Shown: positions 24,318 to 34,446, counted from the stretch's first letter. The stretch is DNA of 64,000 nucleotides from Putridiphycobacter roseus (GCF_003234935.1 NZ_QKSB01000009.1:62001-126000); one strand, 5' to 3'. The notes: generated by a model not told the origin, from the sequence alone. Made by a program: numbers and translations.

Positions 24318-25877
24318 TTACTTGGCCTTTAACACAATTCTAAAAGTAGTCCCAACATCTATTTCTGATTTTAAGACGTAAATTTTACCTTTGTGAAACT
24401 CCTCTACAATTCTTTTTACTAAAGAAAGACCTAGTCCCCACCCTCTTGATTTAGTGGTATACCCTGGCTGGAAAACGGTCTTCAACTTAGCTGCAGGAAT
24501 ACCTTTTCCATTATCCGCGATATCAATGAATATATCGTCTTCAAATTGTTTAACAAGGATTTCTATTTTCCCTTTTCCTTCCATGGCATCTACCGCATTT
24601 TTGGTAATATTTTCAATCACCCATTCAATCAGGGAGGCGTTTATATCTGCTAATATAACTTCCTCCGTCGTAACACAAGTTAGTATAATTTGCGCAGATA
24701 TTCTACGTTTTAAATAATCCACGGATTGAAAGATAACCGGAACAATATTTTCTGTTTTTAGCACAGCCGTAGAACCTATCTTTGAAAATCGATTTGTAAT
24801 GGTATTTAAACGATCAATATCTTTATTCATTTCAAGAATCGTAGACGCTTCAATACCTTGTGCTTCTAGCAATTGCGTCCAGGCCATTAAAGAAGATATT
24901 GGTGTTCCTAATTGATGCGCTGTTTCCTTAGCCATACCAGCCCAAACTTGGTCTTGTTCCGCTTTTCTATAGGTACTAAAAATGACATATCCAATAAAAA
25001 TAAACAGGCCAATCAATATAAACTGTACAATCGGAAAATACTTCAGTTGCAACAACTCAGGAGAATGTTCAAAATAAATTACTCCTTTATTATTTGCCCC
25101 CAAATCTACTAAAATAGAGTCATTTACACTAGCTAAAGCTTTAATTTTAAGCGGTATAATTGCTTTGTCTTCCAAAACATCCTTCATATTGGTGCCCAAT
25201 ACACTTCTATCTTCTCTATCGATAAATAAAACAGGGACTAAGTATTCATTTTGGACCAATTCTACATTAAAGGCGTTAAAAAGGGAATCCTTTCTGGAAG
25301 CTAAGGATAATAACTGTTGAGAATCAAAATAAAAACAGTTTAAGTATTTTTCACCATAATATTTCATCCTAATCGGTGGATGCGTCTTGGGCCAATGCTT
25401 AATAAAACTTTGAATGGAATCTGCTTTAATTTTTTCGTATAAAGCAGCTGCATTCGGTTTACCTTTTATCGCTTTTAAAATCATAGAATCTAAAAATTCT
25501 AGATTATGTGTTTCTTCTACTTTTAAGTCGGTATTAGTAATGATAATTGGGATATCTTTTCCTGTTTTCTCAATAATAAAAACCGAAAACTCTAAATCAC
25601 CATTCATATCCATTTCGGTTGCCTCAACAATAGCTTTGGACCAGAACTCAACTTTTACCCTTTCATTTTCCCTTAATTCTTCAAATGCATTGTTCGTCAA
25701 GTTTACTAAATCTGCTTTTTTCTTAACCGCATCAGCCCATTGTTCCACCCGCTCTTTTTCTCGTTGTGCAACTTTTTTAACAATGGAATTTGAAAACCAC
25801 AAAGAAATGGCCACCAATAGTATGGCGACTATTAATAAGATTATTTTCCAACGTTGTTTTTTACGGTATAAATTCAT
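24318..25877 (-). CDS. Membrane sensor histidine kinase with periplasmic domain, orphan
   Basis: 519 residues. Membrane helices at ~11-30 and ~280-300 enclose a periplasmic domain of about 250 residues with no recognised fold. The cytoplasmic part has a HisKA-like H box, AKETAHQLGTPISSLMAW (His321), then the N box EWVIENITKNAVDAM, the G1 block DIADNGKGIP and the G2 block RGWGLGLSLVKRIVEEFH. The 'TAHQLGTP' H box is the form common in Bacteroidota two-TM kinases. No response regulator lies beside it. It converges with the dlt-like operon and shares no obvious link to it. Confidence 0.88.
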   Translation of the reverse strand: MNLYRKKQRWKIILLIVAILLVAISLWFSNSIVKKVAQREKERVEQWADAVKKKADLVNLTNNAFEELRENERVKVEFWSKAIVEATEMDMNGDLEFSVFIIEKTGKDIPIIITNTDLKVEETHNLEFLDSMILKAIKGKPNAAALYEKIKADSIQSFIKHWPKTHPPIRMKYYGEKYLNCFYFDSQQLLSLASRKDSLFNAFNVELVQNEYLVPVLFIDREDRSVLGTNMKDVLEDKAIIPLKIKALASVNDSILVDLGANNKGVIYFEHSPELLQLKYFPIVQFILIGLFIFIGYVIFSTYRKAEQDQVWAGMAKETAHQLGTPISSLMAWTQLLEAQGIEASTILEMNKDIDRLNTITNRFSKIGSTAVLKTENIVPVIFQSVDYLKRRISAQIILTCVTTEEVILADINASLIEWVIENITKNAVDAMEGKGKIEILVKQFEDDIFIDIADNGKGIPAAKLKTVFQPGYTTKSRGWGLGLSLVKRIVEEFHKGKIYVLKSEIDVGTTFRIVLKAK

Positions 25878-25938
25878 GGTGAGGAAAGAACGAATTTAAT
25901 GGTTTTTTATTACAAAAAACAAGCTGGGCAAAAAAGCT

Positions 25939-26061
25939 TTATTTTTTGAGGCTAATTACTTCTTTTAACGGCTTTCCAATCCAGTCTAATATTGCGCTAA
26001 CAGCGTACGCATCTATGATAAAAGTAATAGCTAACCCGCTAAAAACTTCAATATGCAGCAC
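25939..26061 (-). CDS. Possible 40-residue ORF or gene remnant upstream of histidine kinase
   Basis: A minus-strand frame runs from GTG (26061) to TAA (25939). It reads (M)LHIEVFSGLAITFIIDA, then YAVSAILDWIGKPLKEV and ISLKK. The composition (Trp, Pro, alternating hydrophobic and polar residues) looks coding rather than random for such AT-rich DNA. A stop codon directly precedes the GTG, so it is either a real small membrane-type peptide or the 3' remnant of a decayed gene. I recognise no family. The rest of 25878-26109 shows nothing else. Confidence 0.25.
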   Translation of the reverse strand: MLHIEVFSGLAITFIIDAYAVSAILDWIGKPLKEVISLKK

Positions 26062-26090
26062 TTAATACTACAGATTACAAAAATAATAGT

Positions 26091-26098
26091 TAAATTTG
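26091..26098 (+). promoter_or_regulatory. -7 promoter element before the T9SS protein gene
   Basis: TAAATTTG fits TAnnTTTG and lies 11 bases before the ATG at 26110, giving a nearly leaderless transcript. No TTG -33 box at the usual distance. Confidence 0.35.
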
Positions 26099-26109
26099 AT
26101 TAAATTGTT

Positions 26110-27501
26110 ATGATACTTTCCCTTAAAAAATGCATTTCACTTTTTTGTTGTATTTGTTGGTTTAGCTTCCAAAGCCATGCGCAGTTACAATGGGAAAAAC
26201 CAACGGCCGATATTGCATTTCCGGTACACGATTTTGTTAGTAAAGGGGATACATTGTATGCTGGAGGCTGGTTTGGCTTTATAAATAATGATACAACACC
26301 TGGTGTTATGCAATACTATAATGGGGAATGGACTGCTGTTGGTAATACCATAAGTGTAGTAGGAGAAGTAGAAGCAGTTGCAGTTTATAGAGATACATTA
26401 TATGTAGGCGGTATTAGACATGGCTCACTAAAAAAATGGACGGGTACCCAATGGGAACTATTGCCAGGGCTAGTAATTAACATGAATGGGCCTTTTGAGG
26501 CGGGCGATAATCCGAACGTTTACAACCTTAAGGTGATAGATGATGAACTCTGGGTGGTAGGTGTTTTTGATTCTATTGGAGGTATTGCTGCCAATGGAGT
26601 TGCCCGTTGGAATGGACAAATTTGGCAGTCTGGTTATGATGCGCCATCTACAGATGGTCCTCTGGAAGTAAATTTTGTCAATTCTGTAATTGAATATAAA
26701 AATGAAATTTATTTGGCGGGCAATTTAAATGGAGATACCTTATCAGAAATTATGAAATATAATGGTACCGAATGGACCAGTGTAGGGGGTGGCATACGCG
26801 ATCATGGGCCAGCGTATGCAGGTAACTTAACTATTTACCACGACGAACTTTATGTGGTAGGACATTTTTTGAAGGCTACTGGAAATGCCGATAATAATGT
26901 AATGCGTTGGAATGGCACCGAATGGTTGCCTTGCGGTGGCGGAGTTTCAGGCCCAGTTGTAGGCGCTACCGTGCATGATGATAAACTATGGGTAACAGGG
27001 TTTTTTGATTATGCAGGTGGTGTTTATTCACCTAATTTAGCTTGTTGGGATGGTACACAGTGGTGCAGTACAGGCAATGACTTTAGTTTTACACCACAAA
27101 CGCTGATATCTTTTAAAGATACCCTCTATGCTTCTGGCAAATTTCATACTATTGACAATGACAGCATACCTATTTTAGCCATGTGGCCAGGAGAAGGCAG
27201 TTTTGATTCTTGCGGAGTTGAACTGTTGAATATAGAATCCCTTGATGATTCACCTATTGTATCCTTTCAGCTATACCCTAATCCGGCGGATGATATACTC
27301 CACTTAAAATTTGATGTAAACACAGAACCAGCAAAAGTTAAAATAATAGACTTAAGGGGTAAATTGGTGAAGGACATTGAACAGATAACTCAAAACAATG
27401 TATCCATTTCTTTTTCTATAAAAGATTTATCTCCAGGTGTGTATTTTGTTATTATTGAGCATACAATGGATAAAAGAATTCAAAAGTTTGTCAAAAATTA
27501 A
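26110..27501 (+). CDS. Secreted beta-propeller-like protein with T9SS type A sorting domain
   Basis: 463 residues with a signal peptide (cleavage likely after FQSHA). The body repeats a unit of the form 'D-E-L-W/Y-V-x-G-x-F ... x-x-W-N-G-x-x-W' about every 50 residues: TLYAGGWFGF / YNGEWTAVG, ELWVVGVFDSIGG / ARWNGQIWQ, ELYVVGHFLKATG / MRWNGTEWLP, KLWVTGFFDYAGG / ACWDGTQWCS. This resembles the Kelch/delta-60-like propellers of Bacteroidota. The C-terminus is a T9SS type A domain (FQLYPNPADDILHLKF ... LRGKLVKDI ... LSPGVYFVII). No enzyme motif. Function unknown, probably surface exposed. Confidence 0.82.
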   Translation: MILSLKKCISLFCCICWFSFQSHAQLQWEKPTADIAFPVHDFVSKGDTLYAGGWFGFINNDTTPGVMQYYNGEWTAVGNTISVVGEVEAVAVYRDTLYVGGIRHGSLKKWTGTQWELLPGLVINMNGPFEAGDNPNVYNLKVIDDELWVVGVFDSIGGIAANGVARWNGQIWQSGYDAPSTDGPLEVNFVNSVIEYKNEIYLAGNLNGDTLSEIMKYNGTEWTSVGGGIRDHGPAYAGNLTIYHDELYVVGHFLKATGNADNNVMRWNGTEWLPCGGGVSGPVVGATVHDDKLWVTGFFDYAGGVYSPNLACWDGTQWCSTGNDFSFTPQTLISFKDTLYASGKFHTIDNDSIPILAMWPGEGSFDSCGVELLNIESLDDSPIVSFQLYPNPADDILHLKFDVNTEPAKVKIIDLRGKLVKDIEQITQNNVSISFSIKDLSPGVYFVIIEHTMDKRIQKFVKN

Positions 27502-27532
27502 GTAGGAACTCCATATGGTAATGGATAAAACC

Positions 27533-30238
27533 TTAATTTTCAATTTTTATTTCTTCTTCTTTTTTCTCTTTGGCCTTTAGTTCTGCCTGTTTTAAGCGTT
27601 CAAAAAATTTATTGCTTTGCCTTTTATTGACATTAGATTTTTTCTTATCGTCCTTACCGGGATTCAATTCTTCTTTTTCTTGATTTTCATCATACATGAT
27701 AAACTCCACCGTCTTCTTCTTTTCTTGGTCCATTCTTTTCACAGTACTGTCTTTTCCGAACAAGCCCAACTCAGACTTAAGCATAGACTTCACTTTTACT
27801 TTTTCAACCGCCACATTTTCTTTTACCGTAGCCTGTCTCCCTTCTTTGTCAATCTTATAACTTGGATCATCTAAGTCGCCATACATGGCTAAATATATTT
27901 TCCATCCTAAACCATCATCCTCTACTTTACCAAATTCTGTATATTCCGGTATTGTTTTTAATTCCCTGAATCGAAAACTGAAATGGTAATCAATTTGGTT
28001 ATTGAAATCATGCCAACCCGATAAGGACAAATCCATGGCACTAGAAGCAATGTCCATTTTTGGAATATTAATCCTGCTGTTTTCAATCAATATGTCATTT
28101 TTAAGGGTTTTAAAATCAATGTGCATGAGCTTACTTTCAAAATTATCAATGTGTTTGTTCAAGGCCAATTTCAATGCTTTATTGGTTCTCATATAACCCG
28201 TAATAGCCTTCATAGTTGACAAGTTTTTTAAGACTCCATCTAAGATTTCAATTTTATTATTCAATACTATCTTATCCAAATCAATATTAAAGTACTGGTC
28301 GAAATACAAATACATATCTATTTCACCCCTAGCATTTCCCTCAATATTATCAGAAGTAATACTTACTTGATCAAAATTATCCCATTCCTTAAAAAGTTTG
28401 TGGACATCAATTCCGTTGAATCGCAACTTACCTTCAATTGCATTCCCTTTTTCTAAATAATTATTCAATTTTAAATTACCCGCAATATCACCAGATAAGG
28501 TTTTAAGGTTAAAGTGTTGCACCGTAATTTTTCGGTCAGACATGATTAATTTACCATCAATATCATTAAAAGAATGGTTTGCCCATTTTAAGTTTTTAAT
28601 GGACAAGTCTAAATTCAAATTAATTTTATCCGTCAAAGAAAATGTCGATTGGGCCTTAGCGTTATTTGCATTTTCACTATTATCTCCCAGAAAATCATCT
28701 AATAAAATAAAATCGGACTCCAGTGTTGCTATTAAACCAAGGGGACTATTTCCTTCTACAAAAGGAATAAAATTCTTTAATGCCCCATTCAATATCATGT
28801 CAGAATTTTGGGTATTCACCGTTATATTTTTAGCTGCAGCATCATCTCCATTTAGCACCACTTCACCATTTATGTTCTGGTACAAAACCTCGTCTCCCAA
28901 TCCTTGATATGCTACATTTTTGAGGTTGAAATTACCCGTTGAATTAAAAATATCAAATTGCTCGGGATTGTATTGAATGTCTTCAAACTTGATGGCATAA
29001 TTAGTATTAAACACTACTTGACCTCTCAAAGTCTTAATGGATTTGAATTGAAAAAAGTCATTGAAAGTCTGCAGGTTTACATCCCCACTCAAATTACCTT
29101 TAAAGGTAGGGATTGCAAAATCTATTAAAGTGGTATTTCCTTGAATAGCACTTCCTAGTAGGTTCAATGATAAATTAGAGAAAACAAGTTCTTCCTTTCT
29201 TTTATTTTGACCATTTTGATAATGTCCGTTCAGCTTTATTTTAGTAATGGATAAATTCTTGTCTAGGTGTTTTACTTCGCCATTAGCTATAGAAAAATCA
29301 GCAGTAATACTTGGCATTTCTGTGGCCACTATCGGACCTTTAATATCACAGGTAAAATTGACCACTCCCTTGCCTTCATAATCATTTGCTATTTCCACCG
29401 ATTGATTTAATATTGACTTAGACATTTGGTCCAGATCAATATCGTCACCTTTAATATTTAAATTTACCTTTTCACTATCTAACATGCCCTTGATGTGAAA
29501 TGGCATTTTCTCAATCGTTAAATCACCCTTCGTAAAGTAATACGATTTGTTTTTATTGTCTATTTTTAAGCCCAATACTAAATTGGCCGACTTTTTACTA
29601 AGCAAGGAAAAAGAGTTTGTTTTTAACTGATGGACGAAGAGTTTGGCATTTGCGGATAAATCGTACTTTTCAGCAGTAAAATTGCCAGCAACAGTGCTCT
29701 TTAAAATATCGACAATGTAAAATTGTTTGGTGGCAATATTTGCGTACTCAAATCGAATATTCTTTAGGTTAAACGCCTCTACTTTGAACTTAAAATTACT
29801 GCTGGTTGTATCCTTAGAAGGTTTGACTATGTTATAATTGATTTCCCCATTACCAGCAGTCTTTATTTTTAAAACTGCATGGTTAGAAGTAATGTTCTTC
29901 ACTTCATAATTTTCTTGATAAATATCGAATAGACTAAAATTCAGATACAAATCCTTTGCGTAAAACAAAGTATCCGTACTTTCAATGGTTTCGTAATTAT
30001 CGTGGATTAATATTTTTTTGAAATTTAAGGAAGCATAAGGAAAACTCGCCAAAAAAGTGACTTCCATGTCTTGCACATCTACTTTAACTGCTAAATGTTT
30101 ATTGATTTCAGTAATGGCATACTGTTCAATATCATCTTCATAAATCTTCAGTAAAATGGTAATTAGAGTAATTAAAAAAACAAAGACTAGGCCACCCCAA
30201 ATCAATATTTTTTTTAAAATTCTCCACCCCTTTTTCAT
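27533..30238 (-). CDS. AsmA-like inner-membrane protein
   Basis: 901 residues. One N-terminal membrane helix (about 10-30) is followed by the AsmA N-terminal pattern NKHLAVKVDVQDMEVTFLASFPYASLNFKKILIHDN. A long region of repeated beta strands has AsmA-like segments such as FSIANGEVKHLDKNLSITKIKLNGHY and LSLNLLGSAIQGN; an AsmA_2-like C-terminal part ends near FRELKTIPEYTEFG. The last ~120 residues are charged and low in complexity, probably disordered. AsmA-family proteins form groove-like bridges thought to move phospholipid to the outer membrane. Not in an obvious operon. Family fairly certain; role inferred. Confidence 0.82.
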   Translation of the reverse strand: MKKGWRILKKILIWGGLVFVFLITLITILLKIYEDDIEQYAITEINKHLAVKVDVQDMEVTFLASFPYASLNFKKILIHDNYETIESTDTLFYAKDLYLNFSLFDIYQENYEVKNITSNHAVLKIKTAGNGEINYNIVKPSKDTTSSNFKFKVEAFNLKNIRFEYANIATKQFYIVDILKSTVAGNFTAEKYDLSANAKLFVHQLKTNSFSLLSKKSANLVLGLKIDNKNKSYYFTKGDLTIEKMPFHIKGMLDSEKVNLNIKGDDIDLDQMSKSILNQSVEIANDYEGKGVVNFTCDIKGPIVATEMPSITADFSIANGEVKHLDKNLSITKIKLNGHYQNGQNKRKEELVFSNLSLNLLGSAIQGNTTLIDFAIPTFKGNLSGDVNLQTFNDFFQFKSIKTLRGQVVFNTNYAIKFEDIQYNPEQFDIFNSTGNFNLKNVAYQGLGDEVLYQNINGEVVLNGDDAAAKNITVNTQNSDMILNGALKNFIPFVEGNSPLGLIATLESDFILLDDFLGDNSENANNAKAQSTFSLTDKINLNLDLSIKNLKWANHSFNDIDGKLIMSDRKITVQHFNLKTLSGDIAGNLKLNNYLEKGNAIEGKLRFNGIDVHKLFKEWDNFDQVSITSDNIEGNARGEIDMYLYFDQYFNIDLDKIVLNNKIEILDGVLKNLSTMKAITGYMRTNKALKLALNKHIDNFESKLMHIDFKTLKNDILIENSRINIPKMDIASSAMDLSLSGWHDFNNQIDYHFSFRFRELKTIPEYTEFGKVEDDGLGWKIYLAMYGDLDDPSYKIDKEGRQATVKENVAVEKVKVKSMLKSELGLFGKDSTVKRMDQEKKKTVEFIMYDENQEKEELNPGKDDKKKSNVNKRQSNKFFERLKQAELKAKEKKEEEIKIEN

Positions 30239-30394
30239 TGATTTAACTAAAATTTATTGTCTGCCATAAATAATAAGGCACATTATTACAAAACTATAGT
30301 TATATAGCGCGTAAAAGAGGAGAAAGGTTACAGTTTTTCAACTAATTTTAGTTAATTAAATAGACTTTATTGCCTAATTGCAAAGGAATAGTCC

Positions 30395-30760
30395 TTATTC
30401 CCAAAAATCATCAATATCTCTTCTGTTCTTTTTTGTTGGTCTCCCACTACCTTGCTCGCGATAAAAGGATTGATTGGATTGAATTTCTTTATACTTTTCA
30501 ATATCCTCGATTGGGGTTGTATTTACAATGAATTGATCGACCAATTTAGCCCCTACCCTTTTTTCATTCAATTCAAGTATTTTGTAGGTAAACTTAACAC
30601 CCGACTTTTTGATGGTAACCACATCATTCACCTTCACATTTTTGGAAGTTTTTACTTCCTCGTCGTTTACCAAAACCCGATTTTTTTTGACTGCATCTGC
30701 AGCAATTGAACGCGTTTTGAACAACCTTACCGACCAAATGAATTTATCTATCCTTGCCAT
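30395..30760 (-). CDS. hslR: S4-domain RNA-binding protein, Hsp15/HslR type
   Basis: 121 residues. An S4 domain at the N-terminus (RIDKFIWSVRLFKTRSIAADAVKK, then VLVNDEEVKTSKNVKVNDVV) matches HslR, which binds free 50S subunits carrying nascent chains in E. coli. The C-terminal tail is basic (GSGRPTKKNRRDIDDFW), as is usual. Its start overlaps the end of the O-antigen ligase-like gene by 17 bases; the start MARIDKF fits the family, so the overlap is real. Last of a four-gene minus-strand cluster. Confidence 0.88.
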   Translation of the reverse strand: MARIDKFIWSVRLFKTRSIAADAVKKNRVLVNDEEVKTSKNVKVNDVVTIKKSGVKFTYKILELNEKRVGAKLVDQFIVNTTPIEDIEKYKEIQSNQSFYREQGSGRPTKKNRRDIDDFWE

Positions 30761-32303
30761 CTATATTTTGATTAATCACAAATAAACTATAAAAAAACCC
30801 AAAAATAGTCACTCCGGCTTGCGTTTCTAGCATATCTTGAGTTAAAAATGATAAAAATAAGGAAAACAGTATAACTATACTACAGTAATTTCTAGCTTTT
30901 CCTTGAACAACAGGAACGATAAATAGGGATAAGATCAATATCCATCCAAATATCCCGTGGGATATCCAAATAGTTAAAAATTGGTTATGCGATCGGTGTT
31001 GATTTTCCTTTTTTAATAAGGAATCATCCACCCTGTATTGACGTCTAAACTCATCATCCACATCTCCTATCCCAACGCCAAATAACCAATTGTTTTTTAA
31101 TATACTTAGTCCTGTTTCTAGGTGAATTTTTCTTTGAATAATAGAATTACCATTAGGATCTCCCTTGGTTTGCAGTGTATACCATTGCATTTTTAAATCA
31201 GACAATTTTTCTAAAAACCCTTTGTTCACATTAAAATTAGAGTGTCCATTCTCAATCAATTGAATGTCTCGATTATGGAGAGATAAGAATCCTACAGAAT
31301 CTTTTCTAAGTCCTTTAGAGGTCATATAACGATAAAGTGTTCCTTCCAGTTTTTGTCCCCTTTTATCAAGACCGTCAAAAGCCATATCAGACCTTTTATT
31401 CCAAGCTTTGCGACACTCTTTGGTACTAATGTACAAATACACAAGTTTACCATTCTCCATTATATTCGCATCCTTTAAGTGGTAATAGCCATTATGGTTA
31501 GCGGTATAAAGCGTTAAATTCGAAAAATCAACCTGTTCTACAGCAGGCGCTTGTTTTATAAAACGGCCAAGAAAAACAACCAAAACCACTCCCAAAACGA
31601 TCGTAAAACTATAAATAAAACGCCGCAACAATTTCGATTTCAATTGTCGCACTAAAAAAAGTGCTGTAATAAAGCTTAGCCCCAAAAACAAGGCATAACC
31701 ATTAATCACTTGCGACTTGTATTGGTAAAATACTAACCAAACTAATGCCAGTATTAACAAATAATTTTGGCGGAATTCTTTATAAAGATAGTACCCCGAT
31801 ATAAATATACCTATGTTAATAAGCAAGGACAACCTTACATGCGACAAGAATTTAGACATTTCTCGAACGTCTTTAATTTCTGTCAGTTGCTGTATATATG
31901 AAAAATAATTAATACCAGAAAATAGTACTAATGCAGTAACAAATAAGTAGATAATTAATTTAAAGTGTTCCTTTTTTAATGGGTTAGAAGTACCCATTAC
32001 TATTGGGATAATAAAGAAAGGCAATTTTTTTCTTAGATCATCCAAACCATAGTTCCAATTATCACTCCACCCTAAAGTAAGGATTGAAAAAAGTAAAAAA
32101 AGTATAATTATAATCAGAGCCGGATCTTTTTTAAGCCGATCCATTTTTAGTTTTAATTGTCCTTCTAATAAAGAATTTACAATTAGACAAATAGTACCAA
32201 TACTCATCAAAACTTTCGAGGATGACAATCCTACCGCTATTAAGGATAAGGCAATTAAGTATAAATAATAATGTACCGGGGCTTTAAACCACTTATCAAG
32301 CAT
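30744..32303 (-). CDS. O-antigen ligase/polymerase-like membrane protein (Wzy_C family)
   Basis: 519 residues with about eleven membrane helices and one large extracytoplasmic loop (~255-405). The C-terminal part has the Wzy_C/WaaL pattern: GVGIGDVDDEFRRQYR, then HRSHNQFLTIWISHGIFGWI. WaaL enzymes join O-antigen to lipid A core; related Wzy proteins polymerise it. Which of the two cannot be told from sequence. It sits between hslR and ctpA (3 bases from ctpA), not in a sugar-synthesis cluster. Confidence 0.82.
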   Translation of the reverse strand: MLDKWFKAPVHYYLYLIALSLIAVGLSSSKVLMSIGTICLIVNSLLEGQLKLKMDRLKKDPALIIIILFLLFSILTLGWSDNWNYGLDDLRKKLPFFIIPIVMGTSNPLKKEHFKLIIYLFVTALVLFSGINYFSYIQQLTEIKDVREMSKFLSHVRLSLLINIGIFISGYYLYKEFRQNYLLILALVWLVFYQYKSQVINGYALFLGLSFITALFLVRQLKSKLLRRFIYSFTIVLGVVLVVFLGRFIKQAPAVEQVDFSNLTLYTANHNGYYHLKDANIMENGKLVYLYISTKECRKAWNKRSDMAFDGLDKRGQKLEGTLYRYMTSKGLRKDSVGFLSLHNRDIQLIENGHSNFNVNKGFLEKLSDLKMQWYTLQTKGDPNGNSIIQRKIHLETGLSILKNNWLFGVGIGDVDDEFRRQYRVDDSLLKKENQHRSHNQFLTIWISHGIFGWILILSLFIVPVVQGKARNYCSIVILFSLFLSFLTQDMLETQAGVTIFGFFYSLFVINQNIDGKDR

Positions 32304-32306
32304 AAG

Positions 32307-33959
32307 TTAATTTTGGATCTTAAGGATATCATTATAACGTGATTGGTCATTTAATATTTTAATGGCTTCCAACACATTTTTATCTTTTACCAGTGACTGC
32401 TCAATTCTACCCTTTTGAAAATAATATCGGCCAATAATTTCATCTTCAATAAGCAACTTAATTTCTGGTTTATATTTTTCCAAATCATCCGATTTCACAG
32501 GTTTAAGTTTTTCATAAAGCGCATCATAAGTTGTTTTTGCTTCCGTATATAAACCATCTGCTTCCATATCTAGTTTTAATTCTTTGAGTAGTTCAAGAGA
32601 AGCATTTGTATATTCAAAGTCTTGCGCTAAGGCAAACGTTTTAAAAGATTCATATGCGGCATCAGACAACTCAAATTCACCAGATTTTGCAATGCTTGCA
32701 TTCGTTTGACTAAATTTTGTCACATATTCAAAAATAATGTTGTCTATCATCAATATGGCAGATAACTCATGCAGGGTATCTTTTGCAATACTTACATCAG
32801 GCTCTACACCCCTGCCATCAATAACTGTTCTGCCATTCCCAGTTTTAAATTTTTTCAACGTACTCTCATCCATCTCATTGGCATGTTCGCCTACTTTTTT
32901 ATGAGAATAATCTAACTTTTGAATACACCTGCCACTTGGCGTATAATATTTTGCAATTGTAACCTTGATCTTTGCGTTATATTTTAAATCCATTGGCCTC
33001 TGCACCAATCCTTTTCCAAAAGAAGTAGTCCCTACAATTACGGCACGATCTAAGTCTTGAAAGGCTCCTGAAACAATCTCACTAGCAGAAGCAGAGCCCC
33101 CATCTATTAATACCACAATCGGAATTTTAGCATCTACAGGATTAGCTTTAGCAGTATACTTATGGTTTACCCCTTCAGCCCTTCCTTTTATTTCAACAAT
33201 ATCGGAACCTTTTTTCACAAAGAAATTAACGATTTGATTGGCTTGATTTAGTAGTCCCCCACCATTTCCTCTTAAATCAAAAATTAACTTTTCGACAGTT
33301 CCCTGTTTTTGCAGTGCATTATATGCATCCAAAACTTCTTTGGCTGCCGTTTGCGTGAATGAATTTAACTTAATATAGCCAATATTATCACTAACAAAAC
33401 CATAATACGGCACGGAGGGCATTTTAATTTCTTCTCTTGCAAAAGTAAAATCCATTTGCTTGCCTTGTCGACTTATTTTAAGGGACAAATCTTTACCTGG
33501 TTGTCCTTTCAGTTTTTCTGACACTTGCGAAGAAGTTAAGTTTTCTACACTTTTCCCGTCAATTTCTAAAAAAACGTCACCCGCTTTTAAACCAGCCTTT
33601 TGTGCAGGATAGTTTTCATAAGGTTCAATGACCATTACTTGTTCTTTAACCTGTCTGATAATGGCGCCAATTCCTCCATATTGTCCGGTAGTCATCAATT
33701 TATAATCCTCCATCAAGGATTCAGGTATATAATTAGTATAGGGGTCTAGTTCGGCCAACATGGCTTCAATACCTGTCCGCATTAATTCTCCCGGATTTGG
33801 CTCATCTACATAGTTTAAATCCACACTTTTATAAACCATTTCAAATAATTCCAGATTTTTTAAAATCTCAAAATCAATATCATTACTTGGGTCTTGTTGC
33901 GTAAAACCAACACTTGATGACCACATTAAAGTAATCCACAAACAGATTTTTATTTTCAT
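32307..33959 (-). CDS. ctpA: S41 family C-terminal processing peptidase (CtpA/Prc type)
   Basis: 550 residues with a signal peptide (to about residue 20). A PDZ domain (~90-165: GQYGGIGAIIRQ, AGLKAGDVFLEIDGK) is followed by the S41 domain: KLIFDLRGNGGGLLNQA, DGGSASASEIVSGAF and TTSFGKGLVQ. Ser291 and Lys316 form the catalytic dyad, with the 25-residue spacing seen in Prc (Ser430/Lys455). A C-terminal helical region of ~170 residues is typical of the Bacteroidota group. Periplasmic. Its start overlaps the rnpA stop by 4 bases, an arrangement I recall from other Bacteroidota. Confidence 0.93.
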   Translation of the reverse strand: MKIKICLWITLMWSSSVGFTQQDPSNDIDFEILKNLELFEMVYKSVDLNYVDEPNPGELMRTGIEAMLAELDPYTNYIPESLMEDYKLMTTGQYGGIGAIIRQVKEQVMVIEPYENYPAQKAGLKAGDVFLEIDGKSVENLTSSQVSEKLKGQPGKDLSLKISRQGKQMDFTFAREEIKMPSVPYYGFVSDNIGYIKLNSFTQTAAKEVLDAYNALQKQGTVEKLIFDLRGNGGGLLNQANQIVNFFVKKGSDIVEIKGRAEGVNHKYTAKANPVDAKIPIVVLIDGGSASASEIVSGAFQDLDRAVIVGTTSFGKGLVQRPMDLKYNAKIKVTIAKYYTPSGRCIQKLDYSHKKVGEHANEMDESTLKKFKTGNGRTVIDGRGVEPDVSIAKDTLHELSAILMIDNIIFEYVTKFSQTNASIAKSGEFELSDAAYESFKTFALAQDFEYTNASLELLKELKLDMEADGLYTEAKTTYDALYEKLKPVKSDDLEKYKPEIKLLIEDEIIGRYYFQKGRIEQSLVKDKNVLEAIKILNDQSRYNDILKIQN

Positions 33960-34360
33960 AATGCTAATTTTTCTTCCAGCCTTTTTAAAAGTACCTTAAT
34001 TTTTTTCTCCATCAACAGGTGCGACTCTTTTTCTTTTCCAATATAAACTAAAAATAAAGCCACTTTTTTATCTCCTGTTTTTACCGCATTGATAAATGGC
34101 GCTTTATTCAATCGATATGCTTCTTTAATTTGCCTTCTCAATCGATTTCTTTTCACCGCAAGCTTAAATCTTCTTTTGGGCACAGTGACTACTATTTGAA
34201 CAGGTGAGGCGACATCATAACCTTCCGGAACTTCCATATAGTTTAAAATAAACGGATATTCCTTAAGCTTATTTCCTTTTTGATAAATTGCCGAAATCAA
34301 CGTTTTTGAACAAAGCTTTTCTGCTTTCGAAAAAGTATGTTTAAGGCCTTCTGTTTTCAT
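33956..34360 (-). CDS. rnpA: Ribonuclease P protein component RnpA
   Basis: 134 residues, normal length. The RNA-binding signature RFKLAVKRNRLRRQIKEAYRL is the RNase P protein motif. The N-terminus (HTFSKAEKLCSKTLISAIYQKGN) corresponds to the usual 'L(K/R)k..eF..vf..G' start. It assists the RNase P RNA in tRNA 5' maturation. The neighbours are not the usual rpmH/yidD; instead ctpA follows with a 4-base overlap. Confidence 0.92.
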   Translation of the reverse strand: MKTEGLKHTFSKAEKLCSKTLISAIYQKGNKLKEYPFILNYMEVPEGYDVASPVQIVVTVPKRRFKLAVKRNRLRRQIKEAYRLNKAPFINAVKTGDKKVALFLVYIGKEKESHLLMEKKIKVLLKRLEEKLAL

Positions 34361-34446
34361 AGTCTCGCAAATTTAAGACTAATTTTTGATTAGAAATTAT
34401 TTGTGCTATTTCCAAATGTGGTTAAACAATAAATACCATTCATTTT

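Noticed and set aside
25414..25899. 161-codon plus-strand frame inside the histidine kinase
   Set aside because: Antisense shadow of the clear kinase gene; low-complexity Ser/Ile/Phe composition.
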